This document shows positions 1-11,354 of a DNA stretch of 64,000 nucleotides, in pieces. Both the position numbers and the translations under genes were made by a program. The stretch covers positions 67,501 to 131,500 of the forward strand of contig WPIO01000152.1 of the NCBI GenBank assembly GCA_009760855.2, read 5' to 3'. The notes below the pieces were generated by a model. The model was not told the DNA's origin, made no database searches, and worked only from the letters and a program-made list of their open reading frames with translations. Positions within the stretch are counted from its first letter, which is position 1. Each line of letters opens with the position of its first letter. This stretch comes from Cristatella mucedo (lineage: Eukaryota; Bryozoa; Phylactolaemata; Cristatellidae).

Positions 1-454
1 ATTTTAATCGTACTGTTATCCCTTACAGCCAAAATAATGAGTAGCGCTAGGTGGTGGAAATACAATTCTCCAGAAAATTGTATGTGTAATAAAATTACTA
101 AGGGGGTACAAAACCATGCGGCAAGCAGCTTCGCTCAGCAAACAGTGCACCAGAGGAGCTTTCTGAAACATGGCGCAGAGGCTGAAATGGAGTGCCCATG
201 ACCGGATCCAGTATCGCATAGCCCTAATTCTGAATAACAGTGACTCTAATAAAAGAACGTCAAAAGCAAAGTTAAGAGGGAAAATTCACTTGTTTCAGCT
301 GTATGATCCATTAAATTATTTTCGGAGTAAAAGGTCATATTTACTCAGAGTGCTTTAAGTGAATGCTAACTTCAAAGTATCCGAAGAGCTTCAGAGGACA
401 AGTTTTTATAAAAAAAATATGTGATTTTTGCCTGCCATTGCCAACAGGTGCTTC

Positions 455-1635
455 TTTGCTGACAGATAAAGATCATCCGAGGAACCACTTAAGTACGGGT
501 GCCTCTGGGCTCTGTGCTCGATCTGCTTCTTTTCGCAATTTGTACTCTCCCTCTTGCCGATGTAGTCGCCAAGAACAACCCAGGGTTTTACTTCTATGCA
601 AGTGACACTCAACTGTAAATTGGATTTAAACCCTTCCAGCCCTCCAGCAAGTCTAATTCTCTCAACTCCTTTGCTGCATGTATTGATGACATCCGCACAT
701 GGATGACCACAAACTCTCTTAAATTGAATGATGATAAAACAAACTTAATAGTCATGGGCATATACCAGGTGTCATTCAGAAATGGGAAAACCGAATGCTC
801 AAAATCAGATCTGTCAACTTATCTCCTGTTGAATCAGCCAGTAATCTAGGTGCCCTGTTCCAAAGTGGCCTTTCATTAGACTACCACGTCAGCTCCAGAG
901 CTACCACGTCTGCCTACTTTCAGCTACATAACATTGCCAAAGTTTTGGCCTGCTTAGACAGGGATACTACATCCAAATTGGTCCGTGCATTGGTGACATG
1001 CCGTCTCGACTTCTGTAACTCACTGCTTGCCTGTCTCCCTGCATATGCAGTCAGGCGCTTACAGCTTGTGCACACCTCTGCAGCTAAGCCCGTTTGTCGG
1101 AAGCATCGCAGTTGCCACTTCTCGCCAACTTGCACTGGCTCCCAATCAAACAGCTCATCGACTTTAAGGTTCTGTCACTTTATTTTAGGTCCCTTCATTC
1201 TATGGCTCCAGCCTACCTATTAATAGCTACTCATCCACCAAGCGAAGAATCGTATAACCCGCTGTTCTGACTCGATTCGTTTAGCCATACATCGTACGAA
1301 CCTCAAAATCGTCGGGGATCGTGCCTTTAGTTCCTATACTTTCAAAACCTGGAACTTACTACCGAAGCATGTCACCACGTCCCTTGACAAGAAGATATTT
1401 AAAAAAGAAGCTAAAATGCACCTGTTTACTACAGCATTTGGTGGGTCTTTCTGATTCGTTCTTCGTGTGCATGTACCTGCTTACATTACGCCTGTGGATT
1501 GCGGATGTTACCACTAATAATTTTTTGATGCTTTCTATAAATACAGCATCGGTAAAGTGCCTAGAGAGAGACTCGGTTCTCTGACGGCGCCATACACATA
1601 TACTGTTATTATTATTATTATTATTATTTATTCAT
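455..1635 (+). mobile_element. LINE family B, 3' half (RT relic)
   Basis: Decayed CR1/L2-type reverse transcriptase. The catalytic YADD is FYASD, followed by a stop. Downstream are DDIRTWMTTNSLKLNDDKTN, SAYFQLHNIAKVLACLDRD and [20 protein letters not shown], typical of the RT thumb region. It ends with the family-B 3' end (AAAGTGCCTAGAGAGAGA...) and an (ATT)n tail at about 1610-1628. Confidence 0.8.
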
Positions 1636-1916
1636 ACCAATCTATCCGGAAGAAGAGAAAGGTAAGCGATCAGATATAATTACGAGTGACTGTCGCGTGC
1701 CAAAATGAGAAAAACGGAGGAACGAACTCAGCGACGCACTACCGAAACTCAATAGAATTGTCGCACACGACAAACTCTGCCTCAAGAAGAGACTGGTAGT
1801 GAAGCAATGGAGTTACGTCCTCTTGACTTAAAAAAACAGCTCAGCAATCTAGTAACAAAGCATTAATTGAAGATATTTCCGATGACTATTTACTTAAAGA
1901 TTTTAGCATTATAAAA

Positions 1917-2085
1917 TACTAGCTGATTTAACAGCCTCTGTTTGTGTAGCGACAGAAGAGCCTTTATGGCTATCACCACCGCTTGCAGTGGCGATAAAGG
2001 ATCGCCCACCACAGGATTCGAACCTACGATCTCGGGGCCGAGGACATGAAAAGCAACCGCCTTACCTAGTGAGCCATCACGGCTC
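1917..2085 (-). mobile_element. tRNA-derived SINE, family S
   Basis: On the minus strand: GAGCCGTGATGGCTCAC head with an A-box-like segment, B box GGTTCGAATCC at 2014-2024, the GGGCGATCCTTTATCGCC body and the AGGCTGTTAAATCAGCTAGT tail. Same structure as the copies at 18053, 22441 and 45800. Confidence 0.8.
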
Positions 2086-2489
2086 AAAAAAAGCATTCCG
2101 TTGCATCTCAACTGCTTGCTCATGCCCAGGATGGCTACTGTGCTAAGCTCTGCGCCTCAATGAGCAGGCCTGTCTATTGAATGAGCGATCTTTTCAAACG
2201 GAGGCATAATCCTGTAATATGGTGCTCACAGCTGCGGCTCCCGAGTGGATGACTGACTACTTTTATTAGTAAACATGCCGAGTTGCGAGTGCACTGCAAG
2301 TAAAAATCAATCGTTTTCTTATCTTTAGCACAGCTAACTTAAGAATTGGGAATCTGAGTGTGTAAGATTTCACCCACCCAAGCACCCATCGTGTCAAGTA
2401 ACTGGGCACAGCTGATAAGAACCCCTCATGACTAGGCTGCCTCAGCTGGCAAGGCATAACAATTTTACCATGCGACGTCATACTTGCAG

Positions 2490-3325
2490 TAGTGAATTGT
2501 GGTTACACCTACTTTAAGCCACGACCTCTGAAAATACACTTTCTATGGGCTCTGAATTTTCTTGGGCAACAATCAGAAAACGGGTCCGTCCAGAACATAT
2601 TTTTCTAAAAAAATGACATATTTTTACTGTCCGCAAACTTCATAAGACAATTAGCCGTCAAATAATTTGCATGTGCATGCTACGTTTTACATTTTCAATT
2701 TTGGTTTATGCAATCGATCTTAGCTGCTGTGGTCGTCGAAGAAAAAGATGCGGCTGAAGTCTTTTGAAATTATTCGTCCTCTGTTAGATGTCAAGGGCCC
2801 TCAGAGCGTAGGACTAGGAATCTCATCAACTGAAGCAGGGGCCAGTCTTGGCAAGAAATTGGCTTTTAGGTTGCATTTCCGAAAATTTTCTCTTCGCGTA
2901 GATAGTCAAATGTGTTCTATAAGACTCCCGCATACATTGCCTCCTTCCTCAAAAGGGCCATTGTCGCCCGCTTCGTTTCAATCCGCCATAAATTCACCGG
3001 TATATGAAGCTACCGGTTCAGGGCATTTGGGCTAAGGTAGTTGCTATCTCTCTGGCTCACATAACAAATCGACTTGTTGCTTTTAGCTGTGAAGAATCTG
3101 TAGCTTGAAATCTACTGAGTCCTCGTGACTGTGCCCAACGAGACTTTCAAGCACAAATCGATGAAAGAGCATTTAGGAATACCTAATCAGTCAAACAGGG
3201 TCTGACTTTCTTATCAATTCTAATTTCCGCCCTAGTTGGAACCAGGGCTTATGACGACCAAAGTCGTGAGCATGTATACACATGTACGGCACCTGGATAG
3301 AAATTAAGTTCTTTTGAGGCTCTCT
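2490..3325. other. No gene seen
   Basis: Unique-looking sequence without convincing coding potential, repeat-family matches or splice signals that I could support. Confidence 0.5.
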
Positions 3326-3334
3326 AAAAAATTG

Positions 3335-3335
<1 letters not shown>

Positions 3336-3415
<80 letters not shown>

Positions 3416-3500
3416 TGTACGTATGTATGTATAACTATACATATATATGTGCGTGTGTGTGTGTGTGTCTGTGTGTGTGTGTGTGTGTGTGTACGTGCGT
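3336..3500. repeat. Compound microsatellite (CA)n(TA)n(GA)n ... (GT)n
   Basis: (CA)n at 3338-3380 runs into (TA)n and (GA)n up to about 3415. After 45 bases of degenerate TA/GT sequence a (GT)n tract follows at 3450-3492. The ends are complementary and could pair. Confidence 0.9.
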
Positions 3501-3534
3501 ATGTGTGTTTGTTTGTTGGACTCGCCCGCAATCT

Positions 3535-3790
3535 TTTAGAAGAACAGTTAGTTGCAGAGACACTTGGTCAGATTTACTCAGGATTCGCGATTTCATCTGC
3601 CACTAATTATATTCTCATGCTAACCCTGTGCATATCACTATCTGTGTTGTGCTTGTTGTCATTGGCCATGCTACTACTAGCCATTTGATCACGCTTTCTT
3701 TGTAGCAATATAATAGAAAGTGCCTAGACAGAGGTAGAGTTCTCTGAGGGTCCTGTAACCAATTTGTTATTATTATAATTATTATCTTTA
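3535..3790 (+). mobile_element. LINE family B, 3' end
   Basis: The last part of the ORF and the 3' UTR-like sequence (CATGCTACTACTAGCCATTTGATCACGC...) lead to the conserved AAAGTGCCTAGACAGAGGTAGAGTTCTCTGAGGG end and an (ATT)n tail. Confidence 0.7.
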
Positions 3791-4192
3791 ACTTTTAGCC
3801 GCCACCCGTATGTTTTGTCACCAGTAAGAAACGATGGATGCACAGGGTACATTTCGTGGGTAGGTTTTGTGTAGAGGTTCTCATGCCACATGCACGGGTG
3901 CATTAAAACGTGCATGTACCGATGAAAGTTTGAGGATCTAGAGCGTAGAATACGCTAAAGAAGCGGCAAGCCATGGAAAGTGACGTGACAAACGCCGGAT
4001 TGGTTGATCGCAGAAAAACTACTAGGGTTGAAACCATCCAGCGCATATCTTTATTCTATTAATACCACGTCAGTGAGCCTATAACTGATGGTTAAGATAA
4101 ATTTTTTCATCTGACTTCCACAAAAGCAAAACCTGTCCTGTTAGAATCAGTTCTCGCCAATAGACCGACAGATACATATATTGAGACAAAGC

Positions 4193-4198
4193 TTTATT
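4193..4198 (-). terminator. Poly(A) signal of the secreted VP-repeat gene
   Basis: AATAAA on the minus strand lies 63 bp past the TAA stop at 4261-4263, in the expected place for 3'-end formation. Confidence 0.55.
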
Positions 4199-4260
4199 CG
4201 TAAATTAGGAAATTCAAGTAGTCAACGTCGGACCATCACCAAGTACAGGGTTTCTCTAGC

Positions 4261-4929
4261 TTACCATCCCTTGGGCTCAGCATAGATTGGAACTGGAACG
4301 GGCACCCTCTCGACGACTGGGTAAGGTGCGGGAACCTTCTCCACCACGGGTACGGGAACCTTGACCTCCTTGATCACTTCATAAGGCACTTGGACCTCCT
4401 TGATGACCTCGTATGGAACCTTGACCTCCTTCACGACGGGGTACGGCTCAGGAACCCTCTTGATAACTGGCACTGGAATGCCAATCGTCTTGACGGCAAC
4501 CCTGGATTTGCCGCCCGCATTGTTGTTGTTGTTGTTATTGTTGTTGTTACCGCCGGCATTGTTGTTGTTATTGTTGTTGTTGTTGGCGCCGGCGTTGTTA
4601 TTATTGTTATTGTTGTTGTTGTTGTTGTCCTTTCCCCAGCCCCAAGAGGACGCTGCAAAGGGAAGGTGAACTGCACAATGACCAAGCAAGCAAAGCTCTC
4701 GAAAGCCAGCCGAATCCGGGTGCAGTGATAAAAGACAGATAAGTCGAGGAAAGGCGCAGCTACGCATCGATGAAACGCTCGGCGGCCCAGAAACTATACG
4801 CAGGTAATCAATCGAATGCGAGGCTATTAGCCTACCGAACGGAGAACGCAGAATTGGCCGTGCCAGTTCGCGACACTCACCCTTGACACATAAGACGCAG
4901 GCGAGCAAAACGACGACGGCGAACTTCAT
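4261..4929 (-). CDS. Secreted Asn-rich, Val-Pro repeat protein (cuticle-like), two exons
   Basis: Exon 1 is 4881-4929 and exon 2 is 4261-4652; the intron (4653-4880) has a GTGAGT donor and a TTTGCAG acceptor. The joined frame is 147 codons including the stop (146 aa). The start MKFAVVVLLACVLCVKA is a clear signal peptide with likely cleavage after Ala17. Next come SSWGWGKD, three Asn runs of about 11, 9 and 10 residues separated by AGA/AGG, a short basic linker, and roughly 80 residues of 8-10 residue repeats such as KEVKVPYEVI and EKVPAPYPVV, ending in EPKGW. Alternating VP/VPV repeats behind a signal peptide are known from arthropod cuticular and other extracellular structural proteins; that role is inferred from composition, and no named chitin-binding domain is visible. 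Reading straight through the intron would give a 222-aa frame, but the phase-matched splice gives a much more coherent secreted protein. Confidence 0.85.
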   Translation of the reverse strand: MKFAVVVLLACVLCVKGECRELARPILRSPFGRLIASHSIDYLRIVSGPPSVSSMRSCAFPRLICLLSLHPDSAGFRELCLLGHCAVHLPFAASSWGWGKDNNNNNNNNNNNAGANNNNNNNNNAGGNNNNNNNNNNAGGKSRVAVKTIGIPVPVIKRVPEPYPVVKEVKVPYEVIKEVQVPYEVIKEVKVPVPVVEKVPAPYPVVERVPVPVPIYAEPKGW

Positions 4930-4996
4930 CCTGAGAAAGCTCGCTTCGGCTGTCTCACGAGATAGGCTGCTATGCTTACTGACGGCGGCGAGAGGT

Positions 4997-5003
4997 TTTT
5001 ATA
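4997..5003 (-). promoter_or_regulatory. TATA box of the secreted VP-repeat gene
   Basis: TATAAAA on the minus strand lies 68-74 bp upstream of the ATG at 4929. This spacing leaves room for a 5' UTR of roughly 40 bases. The downstream gene has a clean signal peptide, which supports this as its core promoter. Confidence 0.6.
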
Positions 5004-5015
5004 CCGGATCGAAGA

Positions 5016-5060
5016 CCTCTAGTCAATGCACCACGCCCTCTAGTCAATGCACCACGCCCT
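5016..5060. repeat. Tandem duplication of 21 bp upstream of the TATA box
   Basis: A 21-bp unit (CCTCTAGTCAATGCACCACG plus C) occurs twice head to tail at 5016-5036 and 5037-5057. It sits immediately upstream of the TATA box of the secreted-protein gene, so it may be a duplicated promoter element; function is not shown. Confidence 0.7.
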
Positions 5061-5819
5061 GAGGGTGGAGCCGCGACCCTGAGCAACGCTAGGCGGGCCA
5101 GCTCGAGAGGCGTGCATTCATTAGAGCCGAAACGAGCGTAGTTTTTCTTTTTTTATTCGAAACCATGGGCGCCGCCGGGCGTCGAGCAGCTTGAGTCCGG
5201 ACATGTCACGCGGCGCTAAGCTTTCTCATAGGCTAAGAAGGACGTGCCGGTGATTGCTGCCAGAAAAATGCGTTGGCGGCAGGCCGCGAGCTTGCCGTCC
5301 GGAACCATTTGTTGCTCGGCCTCCTTGGCACCTCGCGCTAGCGTCGATTGGCTACTTTTCTAGGCGGCTCTTATCGTAGTTGGACTGGGAGCCATAGCGT
5401 TTTGCTTGGGTTGAAGGAGGCAATTCTTTTAAAACATATCTAAGGCATAGCAACTCATGGAGGCGGCTCTTTCGAGTTGCAAACGACAAGGCCGCTCAGC
5501 TTCTCAGATGATTCTCTGCAGCGGGCAACGAACTTCGCACAAGACGGAGCTAAATGTATCCGTTTGGGCAGCGTGTCTGCGGATTTCGGCCTTAAACCGT
5601 GACCTATGAACCGGCTCCGAAAATGATGATAATAGTAATAGGTGGTTTGTATTTCGCCATAAGCAAACTACTACCTGACTGAGTGAGAGGAATGAGAGTC
5701 TGACCCTTGCGACCTGGCTCTAAACCCCAAGATGTGTCTCGAACTGGATGCATCTATTAGCTGGAGGCTGATGAAAACGTTTGGGTGGCGGGTTGGTGGT
5801 TGTAAACTTGCTGCTTTAG

Positions 5820-6422
5820 TCAAAAAGTCTGCGCGCCGAGTCCACCAGAGTTCGAAGTGACTCGGTTGTGGTCTTTTTTTGTAGAGCCACCGCGTATTAC
5901 TATGTAGCTGGTTCCGTGCCAATCGTACGCATGCGCTTGCTGTACTGCCAGGAATTTATCCAGATCAATCCCGAGAGCCGCCATGCTATGAGACTGGAGA
6001 CTGCTGCTGGTAAGCGAGCCACACTCCGTGCTGGCTGTGTAATCCGAAGTCGGCTCCAGACAGCCACAGAGTGTCGAGATACAGGTTGGCGCTACGTGGC
6101 TAAGGCCCCTGCGGCTGCTCGGTGGCGCTTCCCTTTCCTGACCGAGACCTCGAGTACTAGTCCTAGAGCGGGAATTTCTGTATTGTGCGCTGAAAGTGGG
6201 CTCTGAAAGTGGTTCAGGCTCTTCTGCAGCAACGTAGGAACGAAGCGGTTGAATCGGGTACTCTGCAATCATTGGCTGCGACTGACTTTCCTTTCGCCGA
6301 TCGCTCGGCCAAAACTGGCCATAACTGGGCTCTGCCCGCGCTCCGAGTGGCACGCGGATCAAACTTGAAAGTGCGAAGACCAAGCAACACACCGTCACCG
6401 AGGACTTTGGAGAGCTGTGCAT
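5820..6422 (-). CDS. Possible secreted protein, 200-codon open frame
   Basis: The frame starts MHSSPKSSVTVCCLVFAL and has a plausible signal peptide ending at GARA, followed by hydrophilic, Arg- and Ser-rich sequence with one RR pair (SSRRGL) and a C-x4-C-x-C cluster. I do not recognise a family. A TATTTAAAT element and a CCAAT motif lie about 145-170 bp upstream on the same strand (around 6566-6592). Against it: a 200-codon frame can occur by chance in a 64-kb window with GC-rich patches, there is no obvious donor or acceptor, and composition is low-complexity. Dibasic sites would fit a propeptide, but that is speculation. Confidence 0.27.
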   Translation of the reverse strand: MHSSPKSSVTVCCLVFALSSLIRVPLGARAEPSYGQFWPSDRRKESQSQPMIAEYPIQPLRSYVAAEEPEPLSEPTFSAQYRNSRSRTSTRGLGQEREAPPSSRRGLSHVAPTCISTLCGCLEPTSDYTASTECGSLTSSSLQSHSMAALGIDLDKFLAVQQAHAYDWHGTSYIVIRGGSTKKDHNRVTSNSGGLGAQTF

Positions 6423-6789
6423 TTAGCTATCCAGACCGACAACAGATCCTCAACCTGGCGATCCCATCCGGGTGCACTCGATTCCGTCCTAGCGTATCCC
6501 GATCCCAGAGTAACGGTGAATGAGATGCTGAAAATCTTCGCGCTCGTTCACAAACCCTCCTCTAATTGGTGGGCATGCTAAAGAAATTTAAATACGACTG
6601 TCGTGTCCATTTGATAGATAACAATTGCTGAACGTTATTAAGCGAAAAAGGTGAGAATAGGCAATATTAAGAAGAGTTCTTACCAGTTAGGAGGAGTGTA
6701 CGCAAGGTGGAGTTGGTGCACAGGTTAAGCGGAAGTTCGGAGTTTGAGGAAACTAAGAACCGATGAAAAACTGATCTCAGACGCCTACA

Positions 6790-7031
6790 CAGAGTCTGTT
6801 TTGGAAACTCCCTGGCTTCCGCAGAAGGAGGCGGGACGGAAGGGCGGGAATGCTACGATAATTAACTCTTGGCCAAATCGGGCTTTCCCATACCGAAGTT
6901 TGTGAGCGTTGGCTGGCAGCGCCGAAGTCCGCAGTGGTTCTAGAACGAAGTAGGCAAAAAGTCGACTGTGGGCGGCGCTCAGAGCCCCGCGGAGCAGCTC
7001 TCTGAGCACGGGAGTGCCGCTAAGCAGGTCC

Positions 7032-7090
<59 letters not shown>

Positions 7091-9130
7091 ATTCCGACGG
7101 CCGATACGGAATTCTTTCGAATATCTTACGACTGCAGCCGCGCTCGCGCGAAGACGGACGGTAGGGACTTATTTGACTCAAGAGTGCTCTTTCAAAAGCA
7201 GTAGCTGTAGAGACGCGCTGACGGAGCTCGAGAGATTCGCATTCGGAGAGCGATTGGTCCGTCCCGACGGAGAGCGATCGGTCCGGAAGCTGGTTCCGGC
7301 TTGCTGATCGTGCTGCCGGCAGCTGCGCATGTCGGTGTCCTGCGCTGCTTTGGCGCTGCGCGCCTGCTCGCGAGAGCGGTCACGTCGGCGGGCAGCTGCG
7401 TCGTACGCTCGATTTGGCTCGGCAAGGTCCGCACTAAAACCGGGTAGAGGTCGAGGCCGATTTGACGGTTTAACTTTCGCGGTGGCAGAAAAGCCGTAGC
7501 GGCTATCGTAGCTTCGCTTGCATGGGGCATTCGTTAAGAATCCTGTCTGCAGCTGGACTCGGTCACGTGACCTGGGTCGCGAAGCCGTGTGAGCTTCCTG
7601 GCGTGACTGGATAGCTGGGAGCCAAATCTCTTATAGACGGCGCTACCCTAGTTAGTTCGGTATCCGTGCTGCGGTTTCAAAGAGAAAACTTCAAGCGGGT
7701 GCCATTAGTATTACGGTTCTACGGATGCAGAGCTTTGTGCACGAAAGTATATTTTGTCACCTCGTCCGAAGGAATTCCGCTCTGTGCGAAAGTGCCGACC
7801 GCGTTTGGCAAGGTCCGTCAAAAACAAACCGTAGCCACACCATGGCGCCAACAGCGTACAGCGACGGCTAAGCTGGATGAAAGATACGCGTTCGCCGTCG
7901 GTTGGCTGGCCAGCCAGCCTTAGCGTCGGCCGAATCTGGAGCAGATTGTAATTTCGGTCATTTCTGATATTTCCACTGCCGCCAGGCTCCAGAAGCCCTT
8001 TAGCCGAGAGAGTGAGCCACGTCGAGGCGCTGAGCGGCGTAACTCCAATCCGCGGATCACTGACCCTGACATTGGCGAGCCTCTTTACAGCAGGACAACC
8101 CACTCCCTAACATGCCCGGCAGCTCCCTGGCCAGCCACTGCGGCGTTGTTTGTTCGTGCAGCAATTGGCAATTCTGCTGTGGGCACGGTGCTCGTAGCAG
8201 GCTGTTCAAAGTGGTCTCGCAGCCAGCGCGTGTTTATATAATTACGTTAACTAAAAGCACCTTTAGATATCTGTTTACCTTATGGCTTAGGATTTTCGCT
8301 TTAGTATTTAGGGGTTGTACGTTTTGTGGCATACAGTTTACTTGTTAGATTTTGTATATTTTTGGTTTCAGTTTTTGGGGTTTCCAGTTTAGGTCTTAAA
8401 GCTTAGAGTGCACTATTCATCTATTGGAGAGAAACTGTAAATTGAAAAGACAACTAAAAACGTGTTTATTTAACGGAAATACAAGCGTGCGCTGTTGAAC
8501 AGCCTACTATGAGCATTGTGCCCATAGCAGAACCTGACATTGCTGTATGAACTGACGACGCAGCCGTATTAGCTGCCCCAGGCCTCTGCCTCGAGAGAAG
8601 CCGCCGGAGAGAAGCTTCCCGACTAGGGAGGGCCGAAAGGGCATAGCCTGACTAGCGTGTCGGGTCCGTGCTCGTCACCTGCTGCCGTCGCCCGTGAGTC
8701 CTGCGGGGCCGCCTGGCGGCAAAGTTGAACGCAAGCGGCGAGCAGCTGCGGCAACTGAGAGCTCGAGAGCCTACGAATGCCAGCATCCGGTGCCCGAAGC
8801 CAGAGCGTGCGAGAGGTGGAATCTCACCGCCCGTCCAACGGCCGGAGGGAGCGGGCTGCTCCGCACGCACGCGACTCTCCTAGCAGGTATCGACGGTTAC
8901 CAGTTCGACACCCTGAGGGGCGGGGCGCTGCGCTCCGTCTTTTATCTTTCAGCTTCGTCGTCCCATCGGCTCGTTTAACGCTTCGCAACGTTCCGCCGGA
9001 ACGCTCGGCTGTATATATTTTAGCAGCTTTTCCGGTCGAATTCAGACAAAGAAGTGAGTTGCGGCATCGCGGTCATTCCAAATACAACGCCTTAGGACGC
9101 CGTGCAAGCTGAGAATCCATCCATCGTCTA
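6790..9130. promoter_or_regulatory. GC-rich, CpG-rich stretch
   Basis: Two CpG-dense blocks (about 6800-7560 and 8590-9120) are separated by an AT-richer stretch. Open frames are short and overlap on both strands; none has a recognisable domain or clean splice sites. It could hold one or more promoters or untranslated first exons. A (GA)n array lies inside. Confidence 0.35.
7031..7087. repeat. (GA)n microsatellite
   Basis: About 28 perfect GA dinucleotides within the CpG-rich stretch. Confidence 0.95.
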
Positions 9131-9349
9131 TGCGATCGTACGTTTAATGACGATAAGACACGCCCAGCGTCTATGGGCAAGCCTAGCGTCGCCGCTAAAG
9201 CCCTCGCCTCTAAGACTGGTTCATGTAGCACCACTCCTTCGTGTCGCCGCCAGCTCATTATCTCTTTGGCGCATTGCTCATAAACCCTTTGCAATTGGAT
9301 TAGCACATTGCCTCCGCTTGCCAGGCGGCCTAACTTTAGCGGAGGAATT

Positions 9350-9690
9350 TGAAAAAATTAAAGCCTGCTTGCACGAGAGTAGATCAGTCAACCTATTTTC
9401 GACATTGCGTCTTGATTGCTGCAGTTTCATTTATTCCGGGCTCCCGACGTTCGCCCTGAATCGTCCGCAGCTGGTGCGGAAGTCGGCAGTTCGTCCGGTC
9501 TCTCGTAAACGGCGTTGCTGCCGCATCGCACCATATTTCTGCCTAAGCTTCACTGGCTACCTGTCTCAAGCGTCATGATTATTTTCGCGCCTTCAGACAC
9601 CAAGCGCTGCTGACGTTTACTCTAATTTGAAATCGAAGTTCTTGCGAACATCGTTGGGACGGAAGCTAATGCAGCTAAGACCTGTTTAAA
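9350..9690 (+). mobile_element. LINE family B relic, old
   Basis: LRLDCCSFIYSGLPTFALNR, PQLVRKSAVRPVSRKRRCCR and FCLSFTGYL align with the RT thumb block RLDFCNSLL.GLPA.A..LQLVQNSA.RLVCRK of the family. It retains more CpG than other copies and has no visible 3' tail. Confidence 0.6.
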
Positions 9691-9699
9691 ACATCCGTG

Positions 9700-11015
9700 G
9701 ACGCTGTTTGATCGCAGCGCTCCAGGGCCAGTGGACATCAGAAGCAGCTTGAGCCGCTGCGGCTTGAGCGATGCCGACTGCCAGTGACTTTAGCTACGTA
9801 GGTACGATTGAGCATACATGGTATCATTTCGCCATCGTCGTTCCTCGATGTATTCTTGGCTGCAGCTGATGCTGCCAGTGTTCGTGAATTGAAGATGTCC
9901 CGCAAGAAGCCTACTCGGAGCGAGAGAGCCAGAACGGTGCGTGTTCAGTATTTCAAGCATCATCTCCAGCCATCCTGCGAGCGCACTTCGTAAAGCACGG
10001 CTACGAATATTTCTAACTTTGTGGTAATCGAAACTACTATAACCACGGCGGCGGCCAATCTTTAAGTTTTCTTGTGGAACAGTCATCCGATGTGCAAAAA
10101 CACCTAACAATCCGAAACATGACTCTTGACGATGCCCTCCACCAGTTTGCTTTGCTGTATAGCCCTGCTGCAGAGATTTGTAAAGCATCTGGATTTACCA
10201 CTTCCATGGAGATGTATAAAAGACATTGTTATTGTAAATTTAGTTCGGTGGCAAAGTTAATGGTGGTGGTGAAGTGTCAGTTTCTTGAGAAATCTGCTGG
10301 GAAGGTTGATTTTTATGAGTTAAAAGTTCCATGAAATTGACTTGAGTTTCGTGCTCGCGAAACTCAGTGGTAGTGATGAAAAACGAGATGAACGAGTAAT
10401 ATGCTGAAATTTCTTACGCCCATTCGGGGAGTGTTAAGCTGTGCTTGCACTGAAGGCTTGCCGCGCCGAACGGCTCCGACCTCTTTGGACCTGTATGCTA
10501 ACAGAGTAACTCCTTTAGCAACTCTAAAAGCGCGATTGTCTCCTTCAGAAGAAACCTGATAGCTCCGCTGAATAGGAGCCCTGAACGCGCATTCCTCTCG
10601 CAGCTAGCAGCCTTTTTACCCTGTCTAATAAAAAGAAAGTGTGGTCATCCTCCCCTTTGGAGAAGCGCTCTGAGCTGGCCAAAGGCACACCAAGCCGTGC
10701 CGCGACACGGCTGGCACTGCAAGCTCGGTAGCACCCTCCACCCGCTGGAAGCCTGCTAGCCATCCGGAAGGAGCTGTCGGTCTTGGAAGGGGAATGGGCT
10801 AAAGTTCTACGGGTGAGCGTCTGCATAGTGCTGCTTCCGGAAGGCTACCCACGAGCGCCAACAAGCAAGATGGATCCCCCGGTCCTCCAGGGGCGAGACC
10901 CGCAGTCGGTGTGACCCAGAGTAAAGAGACTGGGCGGCTCATTATTATCATTATTCCTATCCCCTGCGCGATTTTCAATAACTCGTGAATGATTAAGCAC
11001 CGACGATGAAAAATG
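9700..11015. other. No gene seen
   Basis: Short open frames only; no repeat family recognised. The 132-codon minus frame at 9790-10188 has no recognisable domain. Confidence 0.4.
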
Positions 11016-11019
11016 CACC

Positions 11020-11350
11020 GAGGGATAGGTCATAGACTGTGGAACTCGCCTCCACAATTCTTACGCAACTGCACATTCTCTCCTGCTCCAGACTGTAGCA
11101 CATTCTTTCCAGCCGCCCTGGGCTGCAACCTCCACGCTACTCACTACCTCAACTACCCTCCTGACTCAGCTGTGCTTCTCACTTTCTCTTTGTTGTGTGA
11201 GATGAAGTCTGCTGGTTACGGAATGCGTACCAACAGCCGCTAATGCATTGAGTGGACTATTGAAAATGTTCTTGCGTATCACCCACTTCGTCTTTGGGGC
11301 TTCATGGACTTACAAGCAGAGATTCATCGCATGACATTACATAGGCTTTG
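11020..11350 (+). mobile_element. LINE family A, 3' fragment (longer copy)
   Basis: Begins in the RLWNSPPQFLRNCTFSPA segment typical of the C-terminus of CR1/L2-type ORF2. It continues through ATHYLNYPPDSAVLLTFSLL and the shared non-coding end to an ATGACATTACAT tail. Diverged from the copies at 51.2 and 55.2 kb. Confidence 0.65.
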
Positions 11351-11354
11351 GGAA

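Noticed and set aside
8280-8345. Telomere-like TTAGG repeats
   Set aside because: Only isolated TTAGG-like words in AT-rich sequence, not a tandem array.
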